From NCBI GenBank assembly GCA_964478625.1, contig CAYZJH010000010.1, positions 1 to 64,000 on the forward strand: a stretch of 64,000 nucleotides of DNA. Direction: 5' to 3'. The stretch comes from SKZT01 sp964478625. Lineage in GTDB: Bacteria > Desulfobacterota > Desulfobacteria > Desulfobacterales > SKZT01. Made by a program: the position numbers and the translations under genes. Shown piece by piece: positions 1-8,190 of the stretch (the stretch's first letter is position 1; each line of letters opens with the position of its first letter). The notes below the pieces were generated by a model. That model ran no database searches. It saw nothing but the letters and a program-made list of their open reading frames with translations, and had not been told where the DNA came from.

Positions 1-57
1 ACAAGTTTCCTTTTTCAAAGGGGGAAGTGACCACAAGTTTCCTTTTTCAAAGGGGGA
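1..57. repeat. Direct repeat, two 25-bp copies
   Basis: The 25-mer beginning acaagtttcctttttc and ending aaaggggga occurs at 1-25 and again at 33-57, with a 7-base spacer. A third partial copy (ccttttcaaag) follows near 72. The window starts inside this tract, so the array may extend further left. Bases 58-139 hold nothing else recognisable. The function is unknown; it may be an intergenic repeat family of this genome. Confidence 0.7.
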
Positions 58-139
58 CTTTTTAATATGATCCTTTTCAAAGAGAACTTTACCCTCGTTC
101 CCACGCAAAACATGGAACCGGGGAAAACCTGAATACTTT

Positions 140-457
140 TTACCTTGAAGAATTGTTTCCCCACAGTGGATCATTTCCGAAACGCTCAAACCACCATTCT
201 TCAGGTGTGAGATGTTCATTGACCATTTCTTCGGAAAAAGAATATTGATAGTGATTACAGTAGGCTAAAATCATCTGATAGGCTGCGATGATCTTTTGGG
301 CCATTTCCTTGCATTGGTCCTGATTTTCCAATGATTTGTCCGGATGCCATTTTGACAGCATTGCCCTGTAATGAGATTTGATTTGTTCCATGGTGGCGGA
401 CTCCGGAAGTTGTAACAGGTTTCTTGCTTCGGTGATTTTTTGATATTTGTTCAACAT
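140..457 (-). CDS. J-domain (DnaJ-like) small protein
   Basis: This 105-aa protein has a J-domain in its first two thirds (about residues 8-70). It carries the diagnostic HPD tripeptide in the sequence KWHPDKS, preceded by a basic helix (SHYRAMLSKW). J-domains stimulate the ATPase of DnaK-type Hsp70s. There is no G/F region, zinc finger or client domain, so this is a class III-like co-chaperone or a J-like regulatory protein. The C-terminal 35 residues are acidic and aromatic and match nothing I recognise. It is the last gene of a tight minus-strand group (five bases after the preceding stop) headed by an ArsR-type repressor, so it is probably co-transcribed with it. Confidence 0.8.
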   Translation of the reverse strand: MLNKYQKITEARNLLQLPESATMEQIKSHYRAMLSKWHPDKSLENQDQCKEMAQKIIAAYQMILAYCNHYQYSFSEEMVNEHLTPEEWWFERFGNDPLWGNNSSR

Positions 458-462
458 GAATT

Positions 463-723
463 CTATAGTTTTCCTTCCCGCTTCAGTTTTGAGATCAGGA
501 AAGTTGCCCCTCTCATGGACAGCCCTAGCTTTGAAGCAAGCTGCAATTCATCCAGGGGGCCTTGCGATTGATACAATCCAAGGACCTCATGTTCAAGCTC
601 TTCAAACCAATCCTCGAACAGCACCAGAAGATCCGGGTCGGTGATTGCAGCTAACTGCCTGCTTTGAGCAACTTTATCCACCAGACTTTGACACATTTTG
701 GTAGGGTCGACACCTTCGCCCAT
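463..723 (-). CDS. Small protein with winged-helix-like C-terminus
   Basis: This 86-aa protein is not recognised as a named family. The N-terminal half is acidic and helical. The C-terminal 35 residues (starting PLDELQLASKLGLS) have the spacing of a helix-turn-helix or winged-helix half followed by a recognition-like helix ending KLKREGKL. That suggests a small DNA-binding or partner-binding protein, but this is inference from pattern only. The ATG at 723 lies 12 bases after the stop of the 58-aa gene upstream, and the stop lies five bases before the J-domain gene, which supports an operon. Confidence 0.65.
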   Translation of the reverse strand: MGEGVDPTKMCQSLVDKVAQSRQLAAITDPDLLVLFEDWFEELEHEVLGLYQSQGPLDELQLASKLGLSMRGATFLISKLKREGKL

Positions 724-735
724 ACACTCGGCCAG

Positions 736-912
736 TCACAAATGAACCAAACTGGATAATTTATCTCCCTCAGATTGTCCGATAAGATTCACCAAAAACC
801 TCTCTCGGGCATCCTCGTCCAGATCTCGTAAAAGTCTTTCCAGTATTTTGGTAATCTCAGCCAAAGCCTCTTCAGGGGCCATGCGCAAAATGATTTTGAA
901 CAAGTCTTCCAT
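736..912 (-). CDS. Small hypothetical protein, 58 aa
   Basis: A short ORF reads MEDLFKIILRMAPEEALAEI at its start and ends in VHL before TGA at 736-738. A strong SD (GGAGGTGG) precedes its ATG at 912 by eight bases, which is the best argument that it is translated. It is rich in Glu, Leu and Arg and is predicted all-helical. No family is recognised. It lies 24 bases after the ArsR gene and 12 bases before the next gene, filling what would otherwise be a 213-base gap in the operon. Confidence 0.65.
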   Translation of the reverse strand: MEDLFKIILRMAPEEALAEITKILERLLRDLDEDARERFLVNLIGQSEGDKLSSLVHL

Positions 913-936
913 GGGGTTTTATCCACCTCCATTCAA

Positions 937-1281
937 TTAAAAAGTCTTTCGTGCTTCGAGCAAATCGCTTGCGAGTTCGTTAAGGTTTTGAACAATGTCC
1001 AGAATCCTGTCGTCAGATAGCTCATAATAGACAAAGGGTCCTTCACGCTCCACTTTTACCAGGAGAGACCGTTTTAACTCTTTCAAGTGATGGGATACAA
1101 GAGGTTGAGACAATGCCAGTTCCTCAACAATGGATGAAACCGATTTTCTTCCATCACTGAGATACCGAAGTATCCTCAGACGGTTGGCGTCAGAGAGTGT
1201 TTTGGCGAGAAAAGCAGCGCTTTTCAAATGCTCATCAATGGGTTCAGGATGTTCTGCATTCATATACCCTGATCTGCTCAT
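937..1281 (-). CDS. ArsR-family winged-helix repressor
   Basis: This 114-aa protein has the typical ArsR/SmtB fold order. A helix is followed by SDANRLRILRYLSDG, then the recognition region SIVEELALSQPLVSHHLKEL and the beta-wing VKVEREGPFVYYEL. The classical alpha-3 metal motif ELCVCDL is absent (there is no Cys in the protein), so it is not a canonical arsenic or zinc sensor. It may sense another signal through a Cys-independent site. It heads the minus-strand operon with the 58-aa, 86-aa and J-domain proteins. A long palindrome about 80 bases upstream (1361-1400) is the likely autoregulatory operator. Confidence 0.9.
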   Translation of the reverse strand: MSRSGYMNAEHPEPIDEHLKSAAFLAKTLSDANRLRILRYLSDGRKSVSSIVEELALSQPLVSHHLKELKRSLLVKVEREGPFVYYELSDDRILDIVQNLNELASDLLEARKTF

Positions 1282-1360
1282 ATCAATAAAATCCTAAGGT
1301 TACCGGCCACCTGAATAATGCTGATTTGGTTCAATTATTTTTATTGTGGGCACGGATATA

Positions 1361-1400
1361 AAAAATCAACATATAAACTAATATTTATATGTTGATTTTT
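1361..1400. promoter_or_regulatory. Perfect 17-bp inverted repeat, likely ArsR operator
   Basis: The arms aaaaatcaacatataaa (1361-1377) and its exact reverse complement (1384-1400) flank the loop ctaata. The AT-rich dyad lies between the 5' end of the arsR-like gene and the 3' end of the OsmC gene. ArsR-family repressors bind AT-rich 12-2-12-type dyads in their own promoters, so an operator is the best reading. A GC-poor bidirectional terminator is the alternative. Confidence 0.55.
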
Positions 1401-1452
1401 AAATTGTCAACAGAAAAAAATGGATTAAAAAAGGCGGGTTTTTTCGGAGTTA

Positions 1453-1878
1453 CTAATCTTCCAGCTTGGCATCCATGGTGATTGCCGCATTCAACACTTT
1501 TGACACGGGGCATCCGGTTTTTGCGGTATTGGCTGCTGTTTCAAAAGCTTGTTTATCCGCCCCCGGAACTTTCGCCGATACATCCAAATGTACTTTCGTG
1601 ATTGCGAACCCGTCATCTGTTTTTTCAAGAGTGACTGTTGCTGTCGTACTGATTTTCTCCGCTTTCAGACCCGCGTTGCCCAAATGGCCCGAAAGGGCCA
1701 TGGAAAAACAGCCCGCGTGAGCCGCAGCGATTAATTCCTCGGGATTGGTACCGGTACCTTCTTCAAACCGGGCACTGAAAGAATATTGCGTCTCTGATAG
1801 AACCTTGCTTTCGGTGGAGATGGTTCCTTTTCCGTCTTTTATAGCACCTTGCCATACAGCTGAAGCTTTACGTTTCAT
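1453..1878 (-). CDS. osmC: OsmC-family peroxiredoxin-like protein
   Basis: This 141-aa protein matches the OsmC subgroup of OsmC/Ohr thiol peroxidases along its whole length. The two redox cysteines are in AAAHAGCFSMAL (about residue 57) and KTGCPVSKVL (about residue 123), with the family motif PEELIAAAHAGCF. Members reduce organic hydroperoxides using dithiol donors. An SD (aggagg) lies just upstream of the ATG at 1878. The stop is followed by the ArsR operator-like palindrome. In an anaerobe it probably serves oxidative-stress defence. The assignment to OsmC rather than Ohr is from overall motif shape. Confidence 0.9.
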   Translation of the reverse strand: MKRKASAVWQGAIKDGKGTISTESKVLSETQYSFSARFEEGTGTNPEELIAAAHAGCFSMALSGHLGNAGLKAEKISTTATVTLEKTDDGFAITKVHLDVSAKVPGADKQAFETAANTAKTGCPVSKVLNAAITMDAKLED

Positions 1879-1954
1879 GGTTTCCTCCTGGTTTAACGTT
1901 AATGGTTAGATTTTTCGATACATGCTCTGAGTGGGACTTAAAAAAATCCAAAGG

Positions 1955-1985
1955 TTTAACCTTTCCCCATATAGGAAAGGTTAAA
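1955..1985. repeat. 12-bp perfect inverted repeat upstream of osmC
   Basis: Arms tttaacctttcc (1955-1966) and ggaaaggttaaa (1974-1985) are exact reverse complements around a seven-base loop, about 80 bases 5' of the osmC start. It could be an operator for osmC or the divergent sigma-54 regulator, or a weak terminator. The remaining 1886-2240 interval shows no convincing ORF or other element. Confidence 0.5.
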
Positions 1986-2240
1986 TTTAATATTCGATTT
2001 TAATTTGGAAAAAATATATCCGGTATTATGGAATTGCAATATCCTTATGGAGATTTTTCGTTGGAGTGCTGATGTTCTGCCAATATTTTTGATCCTGCGA
2101 ATCGAAAAGCTTCTGATGTTTGGCATTCTCGCTTTTTTAAATACTCATATTTTATGACTTCGGTGTTTATTAATAATTTGCAACCTCTTATTCCATGCTT
2201 ATTGTCCAAGTATATTAATTTTTGAAAACAGCTGAATTAA

Positions 2241-3638
2241 ATGGATATGAAAAAGGAAAACAAACTGGCTAAAATCGGTCAGCACGCCACTGAAATTATC
2301 CTTGAAAGTATATCCGACGGTGTCTTTACGGTGGATCACAATTGGAAAATCATGTCCTTTAACAGGGCTGCTGAAGAAATTACGGGTATTCCCCGTGAGG
2401 ATGCCATCGGAAAGTTTTGTTGGGATGTGTTTCGTTCCAATATGTGCGAAGGGGAATGCGCCCTGAAAAAAACCATGAAGGAGGGGAAATCCTTTGTCAG
2501 CACATCCACATATATCATCACCAGCCAAAAAAAGCGTATTCCCATAACGGTGTCCACCTCGTTGCTTAAAGATGATCATGGCAATATTCTGGGCTGTGTT
2601 GAAACCTTTCGGGATCACAGTCTGGTGGAAGAACTCAGAAAGCAATTGTCCGCCGGGTACAAAATAGGGGACATGATCAGTGTCAGCCCGGAAATGAAAA
2701 ATATTTTTAACATTCTGCCTCAGGTTGCGGAAAGCGACAGCACCGTGTTAATAGAGGGTGAAACCGGTACCGGCAAGGAGTTGATGGCAAAAGTCATTCA
2801 CAATTTAAGTTTTCGAAAAGACAAACCCTTTATTGCCATAAACTGTGGAGCACTTCCTGATACGCTTTTAGAATCCGAACTTTTCGGATACAAAGCCGGG
2901 GCTTTTACCAATGCCGTAAAAGACAAACCAGGATATTTTGCAGTGGCCAGGGGTGGCACGATTTTACTGGATGAAATCGCAGATACGAGTCCCGCATTCC
3001 AGGTAAGACTGTTAAGGGTATTGGAAGAACAAGAATTCCAACCTCTTGGTGCCATAAAAAAGGAAAAGGCCGATGTCCGCATTATTGCCGCAACCAATAA
3101 AGATCTGTTAGAAATGGTTCATGATAAAAAATTCCGGCAGGACCTTTTTTATCGCATCAATATTATGAGAATCGAAATCCCGCCTCTTCGGAAACGAATG
3201 GAAGATGTTCCCATTCTCCTTGAGCATTTTATCGACAAATTAAACCGAATTCGTGGCAAATCCATCAGCGGAATCGATCCAAGTGCCCTGGAGATTCTTA
3301 TGTCTTACCCGTTTCCGGGAAATATCAGAGAGCTTGAAAATATTATCGAGCATGCCTTTGTGCTTTGTGCCGAAGGTCCTATTTTATTGCACCATTTTCC
3401 TCGGAATCTGACCCAGAAATCCATCTCGATGCTCAATGGATGTGAAGGTTCAATGGACCGGTTGAAGGCTGCCGAAATCAGAATCATCATGGAAGCACTC
3501 AAAAATAATAACTACAATCGCTCAGCCGCTGCAAAAGCTTTGGGAATTCATAAAAGCACATTATTTAGAAAATTCAGGAAACTCGGTATCCGTCTTCCTG
3601 AAATCGACGGCCGTAGCCGTGTGCAGAAAAAGAAATGA
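2241..3638 (+). CDS. PAS-domain sigma-54-dependent transcriptional activator
   Basis: This 465-aa enhancer-binding protein has an N-terminal PAS domain (about residues 15-130, with Cys in CWDVFRSNMCEGEC suggesting redox or ligand sensing). An AAA+ domain follows with Walker A GETGTGKE and the loop GAFTNA, a variant of GAFTGA. It also has the arginine-finger region and a C-terminal Fis-type HTH (NNYNRSAAAKALGIHKSTLF). There is no receiver domain, so it probably responds directly to a signal through PAS. No strong SD is visible before the ATG at 2241. The downstream ferritin-like gene may be its target, but I see no -24/-12 element between them. Confidence 0.9.
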   Translation: MDMKKENKLAKIGQHATEIILESISDGVFTVDHNWKIMSFNRAAEEITGIPREDAIGKFCWDVFRSNMCEGECALKKTMKEGKSFVSTSTYIITSQKKRIPITVSTSLLKDDHGNILGCVETFRDHSLVEELRKQLSAGYKIGDMISVSPEMKNIFNILPQVAESDSTVLIEGETGTGKELMAKVIHNLSFRKDKPFIAINCGALPDTLLESELFGYKAGAFTNAVKDKPGYFAVARGGTILLDEIADTSPAFQVRLLRVLEEQEFQPLGAIKKEKADVRIIAATNKDLLEMVHDKKFRQDLFYRINIMRIEIPPLRKRMEDVPILLEHFIDKLNRIRGKSISGIDPSALEILMSYPFPGNIRELENIIEHAFVLCAEGPILLHHFPRNLTQKSISMLNGCEGSMDRLKAAEIRIIMEALKNNNYNRSAAAKALGIHKSTLFRKFRKLGIRLPEIDGRSRVQKKK

Positions 3639-3826
3639 GAATTCGGGAACTTTTTACACTTTCAAGTTGACATATCTGAAATTGACGGCAATAAAATAAA
3701 AATTTAAAACTTGTTCACTTTACCTCAATACCGTGTCCGAAAGGAAATTTCTTTATTCCCACCTGCTGAAGGTAAAAGCTTAGGATGGGGGTAATTCATG
3801 GTAGAAATTAAAGAAAGGGATCTGAC

Positions 3827-4303
3827 ATGATGTATGATTTTAATGCTGATGAAATCTTTGAAATGGCTGAACAAATGGAAAGAAACGGAATCAAATTTTA
3901 CACGACCGCTGCTGAAAGCGTTTCCGACAGCGACGCCAAAAAACTTTTGCTTGAATTTGCCGACATGGAAAGAGAACATGAGAAAATATTTGCCAAAATG
4001 AGAAAGTCGCTCTCTTCCGGTGAAAAAGAATCAACGGTTTTTGATCCGGAAGGTGAAGCTGTTCATTATTTAAGAGCCTTGGCTGATACCCGGGTCTTTT
4101 TTGATAAAACAATTGATGTGTCTTCCTTGGAAAATATTCTAAAAGACGCCATTCAGGCTGAAAAAGACTCCATTGTTTTCTACCTGGGCATGAAAGAGGC
4201 AGTGCCTGAATCTTTAGGAAAAGGAAAGCTGGACAATATTATCAAAGAAGAAATGGGCCACATTCGGATGCTAAGCAGCAAACTTGTTCAAATAATGAAC
4301 TGA
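3827..4303 (+). CDS. Ferritin-like (rubrerythrin-family) diiron protein
   Basis: This 158-aa four-helix protein carries the glutamate/histidine ligands of a rubrerythrin-type diiron centre, in EMAEQMERNGIKFY, ADMEREHEKIF, DAIQAEKDSIVFY and IIKEEMGHIRML. It lacks the C-terminal rubredoxin CxxC pair of classical rubrerythrin. Such proteins detoxify peroxide or store iron in anaerobes. It follows the PAS/sigma-54 activator by 188 bases. The upstream gap has no obvious promoter. An alternative start one codon downstream (ATG ATG) is equally possible. Confidence 0.85.
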   Translation: MMYDFNADEIFEMAEQMERNGIKFYTTAAESVSDSDAKKLLLEFADMEREHEKIFAKMRKSLSSGEKESTVFDPEGEAVHYLRALADTRVFFDKTIDVSSLENILKDAIQAEKDSIVFYLGMKEAVPESLGKGKLDNIIKEEMGHIRMLSSKLVQIMN

Positions 4304-4378
4304 GGTAACATTAAATGAATCAGAAAAGTATTATCTGGGGATATACTTTTCTGAAACTGAAATCAAGGTAATACCATT

Positions 4379-4600
4379 ATGGATTCTCATCAGGTTGCTT
4401 TTTTCTCGCCGTATCCTCTGAAACCGGGGCAGAAAATTCATATCACTTCCGGCCCGAGAAGAGGGGACTGGCTAGTGGTGGATATCACCGATCGGAAAGT
4501 TACGCTTCGATGCCCAGTGTCTTTTCGGGAATTTGAATGGGACCGTTTCTGTTATTTTGTGGAAGACCGTGAGCTGACCCAATGGCCTCAGAAAGACTAA
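4379..4600 (+). CDS. Small conserved-looking hypothetical protein, 73 aa
   Basis: This 73-aa soluble protein has a beta-rich pattern (KIHITSGPRRGDWLVVDIT, KVTLRCPVSFREFEWDRF) that resembles a small SH3-like or KOW-like barrel. No family is recognised. It lies between the ferritin-like gene and the antiporters on the same strand, 75 bases from the former and 28 from the latter, and could be co-transcribed with either. An SD-like aaggtaa precedes the ATG. Confidence 0.6.
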   Translation: MDSHQVAFFSPYPLKPGQKIHITSGPRRGDWLVVDITDRKVTLRCPVSFREFEWDRFCYFVEDRELTQWPQKD

Positions 4601-4628
4601 GGTTCGCAATTCCAATATCACCCGGTCG

Positions 4629-5831
4629 ATGAAACTATTTTTTGCCCTTCTTATCATCATAACCCTTGTTTTTGGCGGCTACCACCTGACTTTCCGAAAA
4701 TTCAGGCTTCCATTGATAGCCCGGACCTTTTACCTGTCCGGGCTCGAGTTTATTCTTCTTGGGATGCTGCTGGGCCCCGTCTTTTTCAATGTACTGGACA
4801 AAGATTCCATCGAGGGGCTGGAGCCTCTCATGGCTCTTTTGCTGGGATGGGTGGGCATGCTTTTTGGCTTTCAGTTTGAAATATCCATGCTTCGCAGATT
4901 TCCGGTGATTCAATTTCTGGCGGCCATAGGCGAAGGCCTGGTCACCTTTGTTCTTGTTTTTGCCGGGATCTATGTGACCTTCGGACTTTTCCCTGAAATA
5001 CCGGATAACATGAAAGTCATCTACAGTCTTGCATTAGCCGCCGCCGCCGCATGCACGGCTCAGACCGGACTGGCTTTAATTGCAACTGCAAATCATACGG
5101 TCAACAGGGATTCCCTGAGCCTTATCTGCTATATTTCCAGTATTGGTGGTGCCGGGGCTTTGATCATCTATGGATGTGTTTTTCTTTTCCGCCCTGAAAC
5201 CTCTTTTTCAGTCCCGTTTTTTCATCGTCTGATCACCGAGGCAGGAATGAGCATTGGGGCATGTTTCAGCCTTTTGCTCCTCTATTTGCTGTTTCTGACA
5301 AAATGGCGACGAAGTGAAGAACTGAATCTGATCATTATCGGTATGGCGGTTTTATCAAGCGGGATGGCATCCGTGTTGAATTTGTCGCCAATCTTATTGA
5401 ATTTTTTCATGGGATTCTGCCTGGTCAACCTTTCCCTTGAAAAGGAAAGAATATTCAATCTCCTGATTTCCGTAGAAAAACCGGTATATTTAATGATACT
5501 CATTTTTTTAGGCGCTTACTTAAAACTGGATTATACTCTCCCCCTGATACTGGCATTGAGCTATATTTTTTTCAGGACTCTGGGTAAATTTTCAGGATGG
5601 TTGCTGGTCCTTTCATTAAAGCCGGATTCAAAAAAACATAGCCCAAAACTCTGTCTTGCCCTGATCGACCAGGGAGGGTTGCCCCTTGCCATATTGCTCG
5701 ATTTACTGCTCGGATTCAGGGGCGATTTTACCAGGATCGTTGTCAGTGTCGCTGTTGTCGGAATTATTTTTAACGATATCGTCGGCATTTACTTTCAAAA
5801 ACGTTTATTTGTTGTAAGCTCCAATGAATAG
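4629..5831 (+). CDS. CPA2/Kef-type cation:proton antiporter (1)
   Basis: This 400-aa polytopic membrane protein has about 11-12 hydrophobic segments starting at residue 2. Its architecture fits the sodium/proton exchanger family of the CPA2/Kef group: ILLGMLLGPVFF early, a repeat-like core, and LIDQGGLPLAILLDLLLGF near the end. There is no C-terminal TrkA-N/RCK domain. It overlaps the next antiporter gene by eight bases, suggesting translational coupling and a hetero-oligomeric or sequential function. The convergent PTS EIIA and PII-like genes nearby may provide regulation. The ion (Na+ or K+) cannot be told. Confidence 0.8.
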   Translation: MKLFFALLIIITLVFGGYHLTFRKFRLPLIARTFYLSGLEFILLGMLLGPVFFNVLDKDSIEGLEPLMALLLGWVGMLFGFQFEISMLRRFPVIQFLAAIGEGLVTFVLVFAGIYVTFGLFPEIPDNMKVIYSLALAAAAACTAQTGLALIATANHTVNRDSLSLICYISSIGGAGALIIYGCVFLFRPETSFSVPFFHRLITEAGMSIGACFSLLLLYLLFLTKWRRSEELNLIIIGMAVLSSGMASVLNLSPILLNFFMGFCLVNLSLEKERIFNLLISVEKPVYLMILIFLGAYLKLDYTLPLILALSYIFFRTLGKFSGWLLVLSLKPDSKKHSPKLCLALIDQGGLPLAILLDLLLGFRGDFTRIVVSVAVVGIIFNDIVGIYFQKRLFVVSSNE

Positions 5832-7179
5832 TTCTTACTGGAAGAGGGAAAATCTGACCGGTTATTTTTTTGCATTGATCATTCTTGTTCTGGTCTGTTT
5901 CTGGCTAAAGAGTTTCGAGATTGAATCAAGCTGGCAAAATGCGGGGCTTCTGAATTTATCGGTCGGTGCTCTCATGCTTTCGGCTCATATTCTTGCAAGG
6001 ACTTTGAAAACAGCAGGATTTCCGTTAATCAGCGGATATATTTTTACAGGAATTCTTGCAGGGCCGTATGTGTCCGGTTTTCTTTCTTTTGATATGGTTC
6101 AGAGAATGGGTCTGATCAATGATCTGGCCTTAAGCTTTATCGGTCTGGCCGCAGGTGGCAGCCTTCATGTGGAACTCCTGAAAAAAAGGATCCGCCCGAT
6201 CTCTCTGAACATTATTTTTCAAGCAATGATTATTTTTACTGCCGTTTTTCTATTTGTTCGTGCTTTTGGTCATTTTTTCAGTTTTACCCAGGAAGTTACC
6301 CATGTGCAGCTTACGGCGTTGGCCATTATTTTTGGGGCAACGGCCGTGGCCAGGTCTCCATCATCGGCAATTGCCGTGATTAATGAGTGCAAAGCCCAAG
6401 GGCCTTTATCTGAAACCGTCCTTAGCGTAACCGTTGCCATCGATGTTCTCATCATTATTCTCTTTACCATTGCTGTGGCAGTGGTCAGGCTGCTTTTTGC
6501 TGAAAGTATCGAATCCTTCCATGGAGCATATTTTGTTCTGTTCATCGAAATCCTTTTGTCCGTTGTAGCCGGTATTGTTGTTGGAAAGGGGATTTCTTTT
6601 TTTATTGAACATATTCAGGATCATCTTCCATTATTTCTTTTTTTTCTGGCATTTGCCGTTTCCCGTTTTGCTCTGGCGATGAGCTTTTTTATGGAAAAAT
6701 ATTTGGGCTTTTCCATACATCTGGAACCGTTGCTGATTTGCATGAGTGCCGGATTTGTCGTCCAAAATTTTACGCCTTCCGGATTTTTCTTTAAAGACAG
6801 CCTTAAAAAAATCGAAATACCCATTTATGTCCTCTTCTTTTCAGTAACCGGGTCTTCCCTGAATTTACATGCGTTATTTGAAACATGGCCGCTGGCATTC
6901 AGCCTTGTCGGGATACGGATTTTAGGAATTTTCAGTGCCGTATGGGTGGCCGGAATACTGTCGGGAGACCTTCAGAAATATACCCGTCTAGCCTGGATGT
7001 GTTACATCACTCAGGCAGGTGTGACAATCGGTCTTGCACAATTGGCGTATCGTCAGTTTCCTGAAATTGCCTTATACATATCCACAGTGGTTCTGGCCAT
7101 TGTCCTGGTGAATGAAATCATTGGCCCTATTGCCCTGAAGGCGGCTTTGCATCTGGCAGGTGAAGCTGATAAAGGATAA
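5824..7179 (+). CDS. CPA2/Kef-type cation:proton antiporter (2)
   Basis: This 451-aa protein has about 12 hydrophobic segments and clear Na+/H+ exchanger motifs: GFPLISGYIFTGILAGPYV near residue 65, AIIFGATAVARSPSSAIAVI near 170, and a terminal helix with ITQAGVTIGLA. The residue stretch RSPSSAIAVINE is typical of Kef/NhaP-like exchangers. The gene begins inside the end of the first antiporter gene. The two proteins are only distantly alike, so they are not a recent tandem duplication. It ends 86 bases before the convergent PII-like gene. Confidence 0.82.
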   Translation: MNSSYWKRENLTGYFFALIILVLVCFWLKSFEIESSWQNAGLLNLSVGALMLSAHILARTLKTAGFPLISGYIFTGILAGPYVSGFLSFDMVQRMGLINDLALSFIGLAAGGSLHVELLKKRIRPISLNIIFQAMIIFTAVFLFVRAFGHFFSFTQEVTHVQLTALAIIFGATAVARSPSSAIAVINECKAQGPLSETVLSVTVAIDVLIIILFTIAVAVVRLLFAESIESFHGAYFVLFIEILLSVVAGIVVGKGISFFIEHIQDHLPLFLFFLAFAVSRFALAMSFFMEKYLGFSIHLEPLLICMSAGFVVQNFTPSGFFFKDSLKKIEIPIYVLFFSVTGSSLNLHALFETWPLAFSLVGIRILGIFSAVWVAGILSGDLQKYTRLAWMCYITQAGVTIGLAQLAYRQFPEIALYISTVVLAIVLVNEIIGPIALKAALHLAGEADKG

Positions 7180-7265
7180 AATCTCCTTAGAACTTACCGG
7201 ATTCGATAGGATTGGTGAAAAATGATACCCATCCAGGGATGATGAAAAATCCTGTCCATTCACAT

Positions 7266-7652
7266 TCACGGAAACCCGATTTTTTTTTCCAGATGATTTT
7301 GAAGCTCGGCAGGAGACATTTCCGGACCCAGGCGGCCAAATCTGAGAAGGGGCGCCACAAAATATACTCCCTGTGACAATTTATTCCTTTTCCTGCAAAG
7401 GCCTTCTAAAAATTCGACGGCGTTGTCAAGAATCGGTTTCTTTTCAATTCCGATCATCAAGGTTTTATTATGGCGAATGCCGGTCCCTGCGAAACTTCTG
7501 AAACCGGCAAAAATGGGAATATGGTGGCTGATCAACTGAAGCAAATCGGTACTTTCCATAACGGTGGCTCCCGTGATTCCGATATCCAGCCAACCCGTTA
7601 TCAAGTCTTCCAAAAGGTCTTCGTCGTTAATGACCACAATTAATAAATACAC
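7266..7652 (-). CDS. PII-like signalling protein
   Basis: This 128-aa protein starts at a GTG with a weak SD (aggtag). The N-terminus (LLIVVINDEDLLEDLITGWL then DIGITGATVMES) fits the ferredoxin-like fold of PII-superfamily proteins, in particular PII-like modules with the GITGATV signature. The Tyr of the GlnB T-loop is absent, so it is not a nitrogen PII protein. It lies 35 bases after the PTS EIIA gene on the same strand and converges on the antiporter pair, so a role in transporter regulation is likely. This is inference from sequence pattern and context. Confidence 0.6.
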   Translation of the reverse strand: MYLLIVVINDEDLLEDLITGWLDIGITGATVMESTDLLQLISHHIPIFAGFRSFAGTGIRHNKTLMIGIEKKPILDNAVEFLEGLCRKRNKLSQGVYFVAPLLRFGRLGPEMSPAELQNHLEKKIGFP

Positions 7653-7687
7653 GCTTGACTACCTGTGTCCGTAAAAGTTAGGCAATA

Positions 7688-8158
7688 TCAATGAAAAGCC
7701 ATGTCATTTTCCAGAGCCCGGATATTATCCAAAAGAATAACCGGATCGTCGATGGATCGTGCCGCATCCAAAAAAGTCTGGTTTTTGCAAACCCTCGAAA
7801 TGCCTGCTAGAATCTGAATATGAAGATTTGTTTTCCTTTCAGGCATGATCAGGCCGAACACGATATCAACAGGTTTATTATCCAGAGAATCAAAATCTAT
7901 GGGGTTTTCAGGTCGTATAAATACCAGAAGAGGGGCGGCCACATTAGGGTGAGTGGCATGAGGTATGGCGATGCCTCTGCCGATTCCGGTGCTCATCGTG
8001 TTTTCGCGATTGATCAACCTTTCGGCAACCTCCTCGGCACTGGCCTCATATCCTAATTTTTCAGGAATTTTTGCCAGAAACCGGATCAATTTCTCTTTGT
8101 TCTCAATCGGGATGTCTAAAAATATCTTGTGGGTGCTTAAATATTTCCATATTTTCAT
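7688..8158 (-). CDS. PTS EIIA (fructose/nitrogen type) domain protein
   Basis: This 156-aa protein has the PTS_EIIA_2 fold. The phospho-accepting His is in GIGRGIAIPHATH (about residue 67), preceded by RENTMSTGIG, and the C-terminal half (IVFGLIMPERKTNLHIQILA) is also typical. I choose the ATG at 8158 (SD GGGAAT) over an upstream TTG at 8200, because the family starts about there. No EIIB or EIIC is nearby, so it is regulatory, as are PtsN and the EIIA domains fused to some antiporters. Its position facing two antiporter genes supports a role in ion-transport control. Confidence 0.85.
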   Translation of the reverse strand: MKIWKYLSTHKIFLDIPIENKEKLIRFLAKIPEKLGYEASAEEVAERLINRENTMSTGIGRGIAIPHATHPNVAAPLLVFIRPENPIDFDSLDNKPVDIVFGLIMPERKTNLHIQILAGISRVCKNQTFLDAARSIDDPVILLDNIRALENDMAFH

Positions 8159-8190
8159 CAAATATTCCCAAAAATTCACTGCAACATCGG

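Noticed and set aside
1426..1446. A-run/T-run around cccgcc after osmC as terminator
   Set aside because: The stem would be only A-T pairs around a GC loop, too weak to call.
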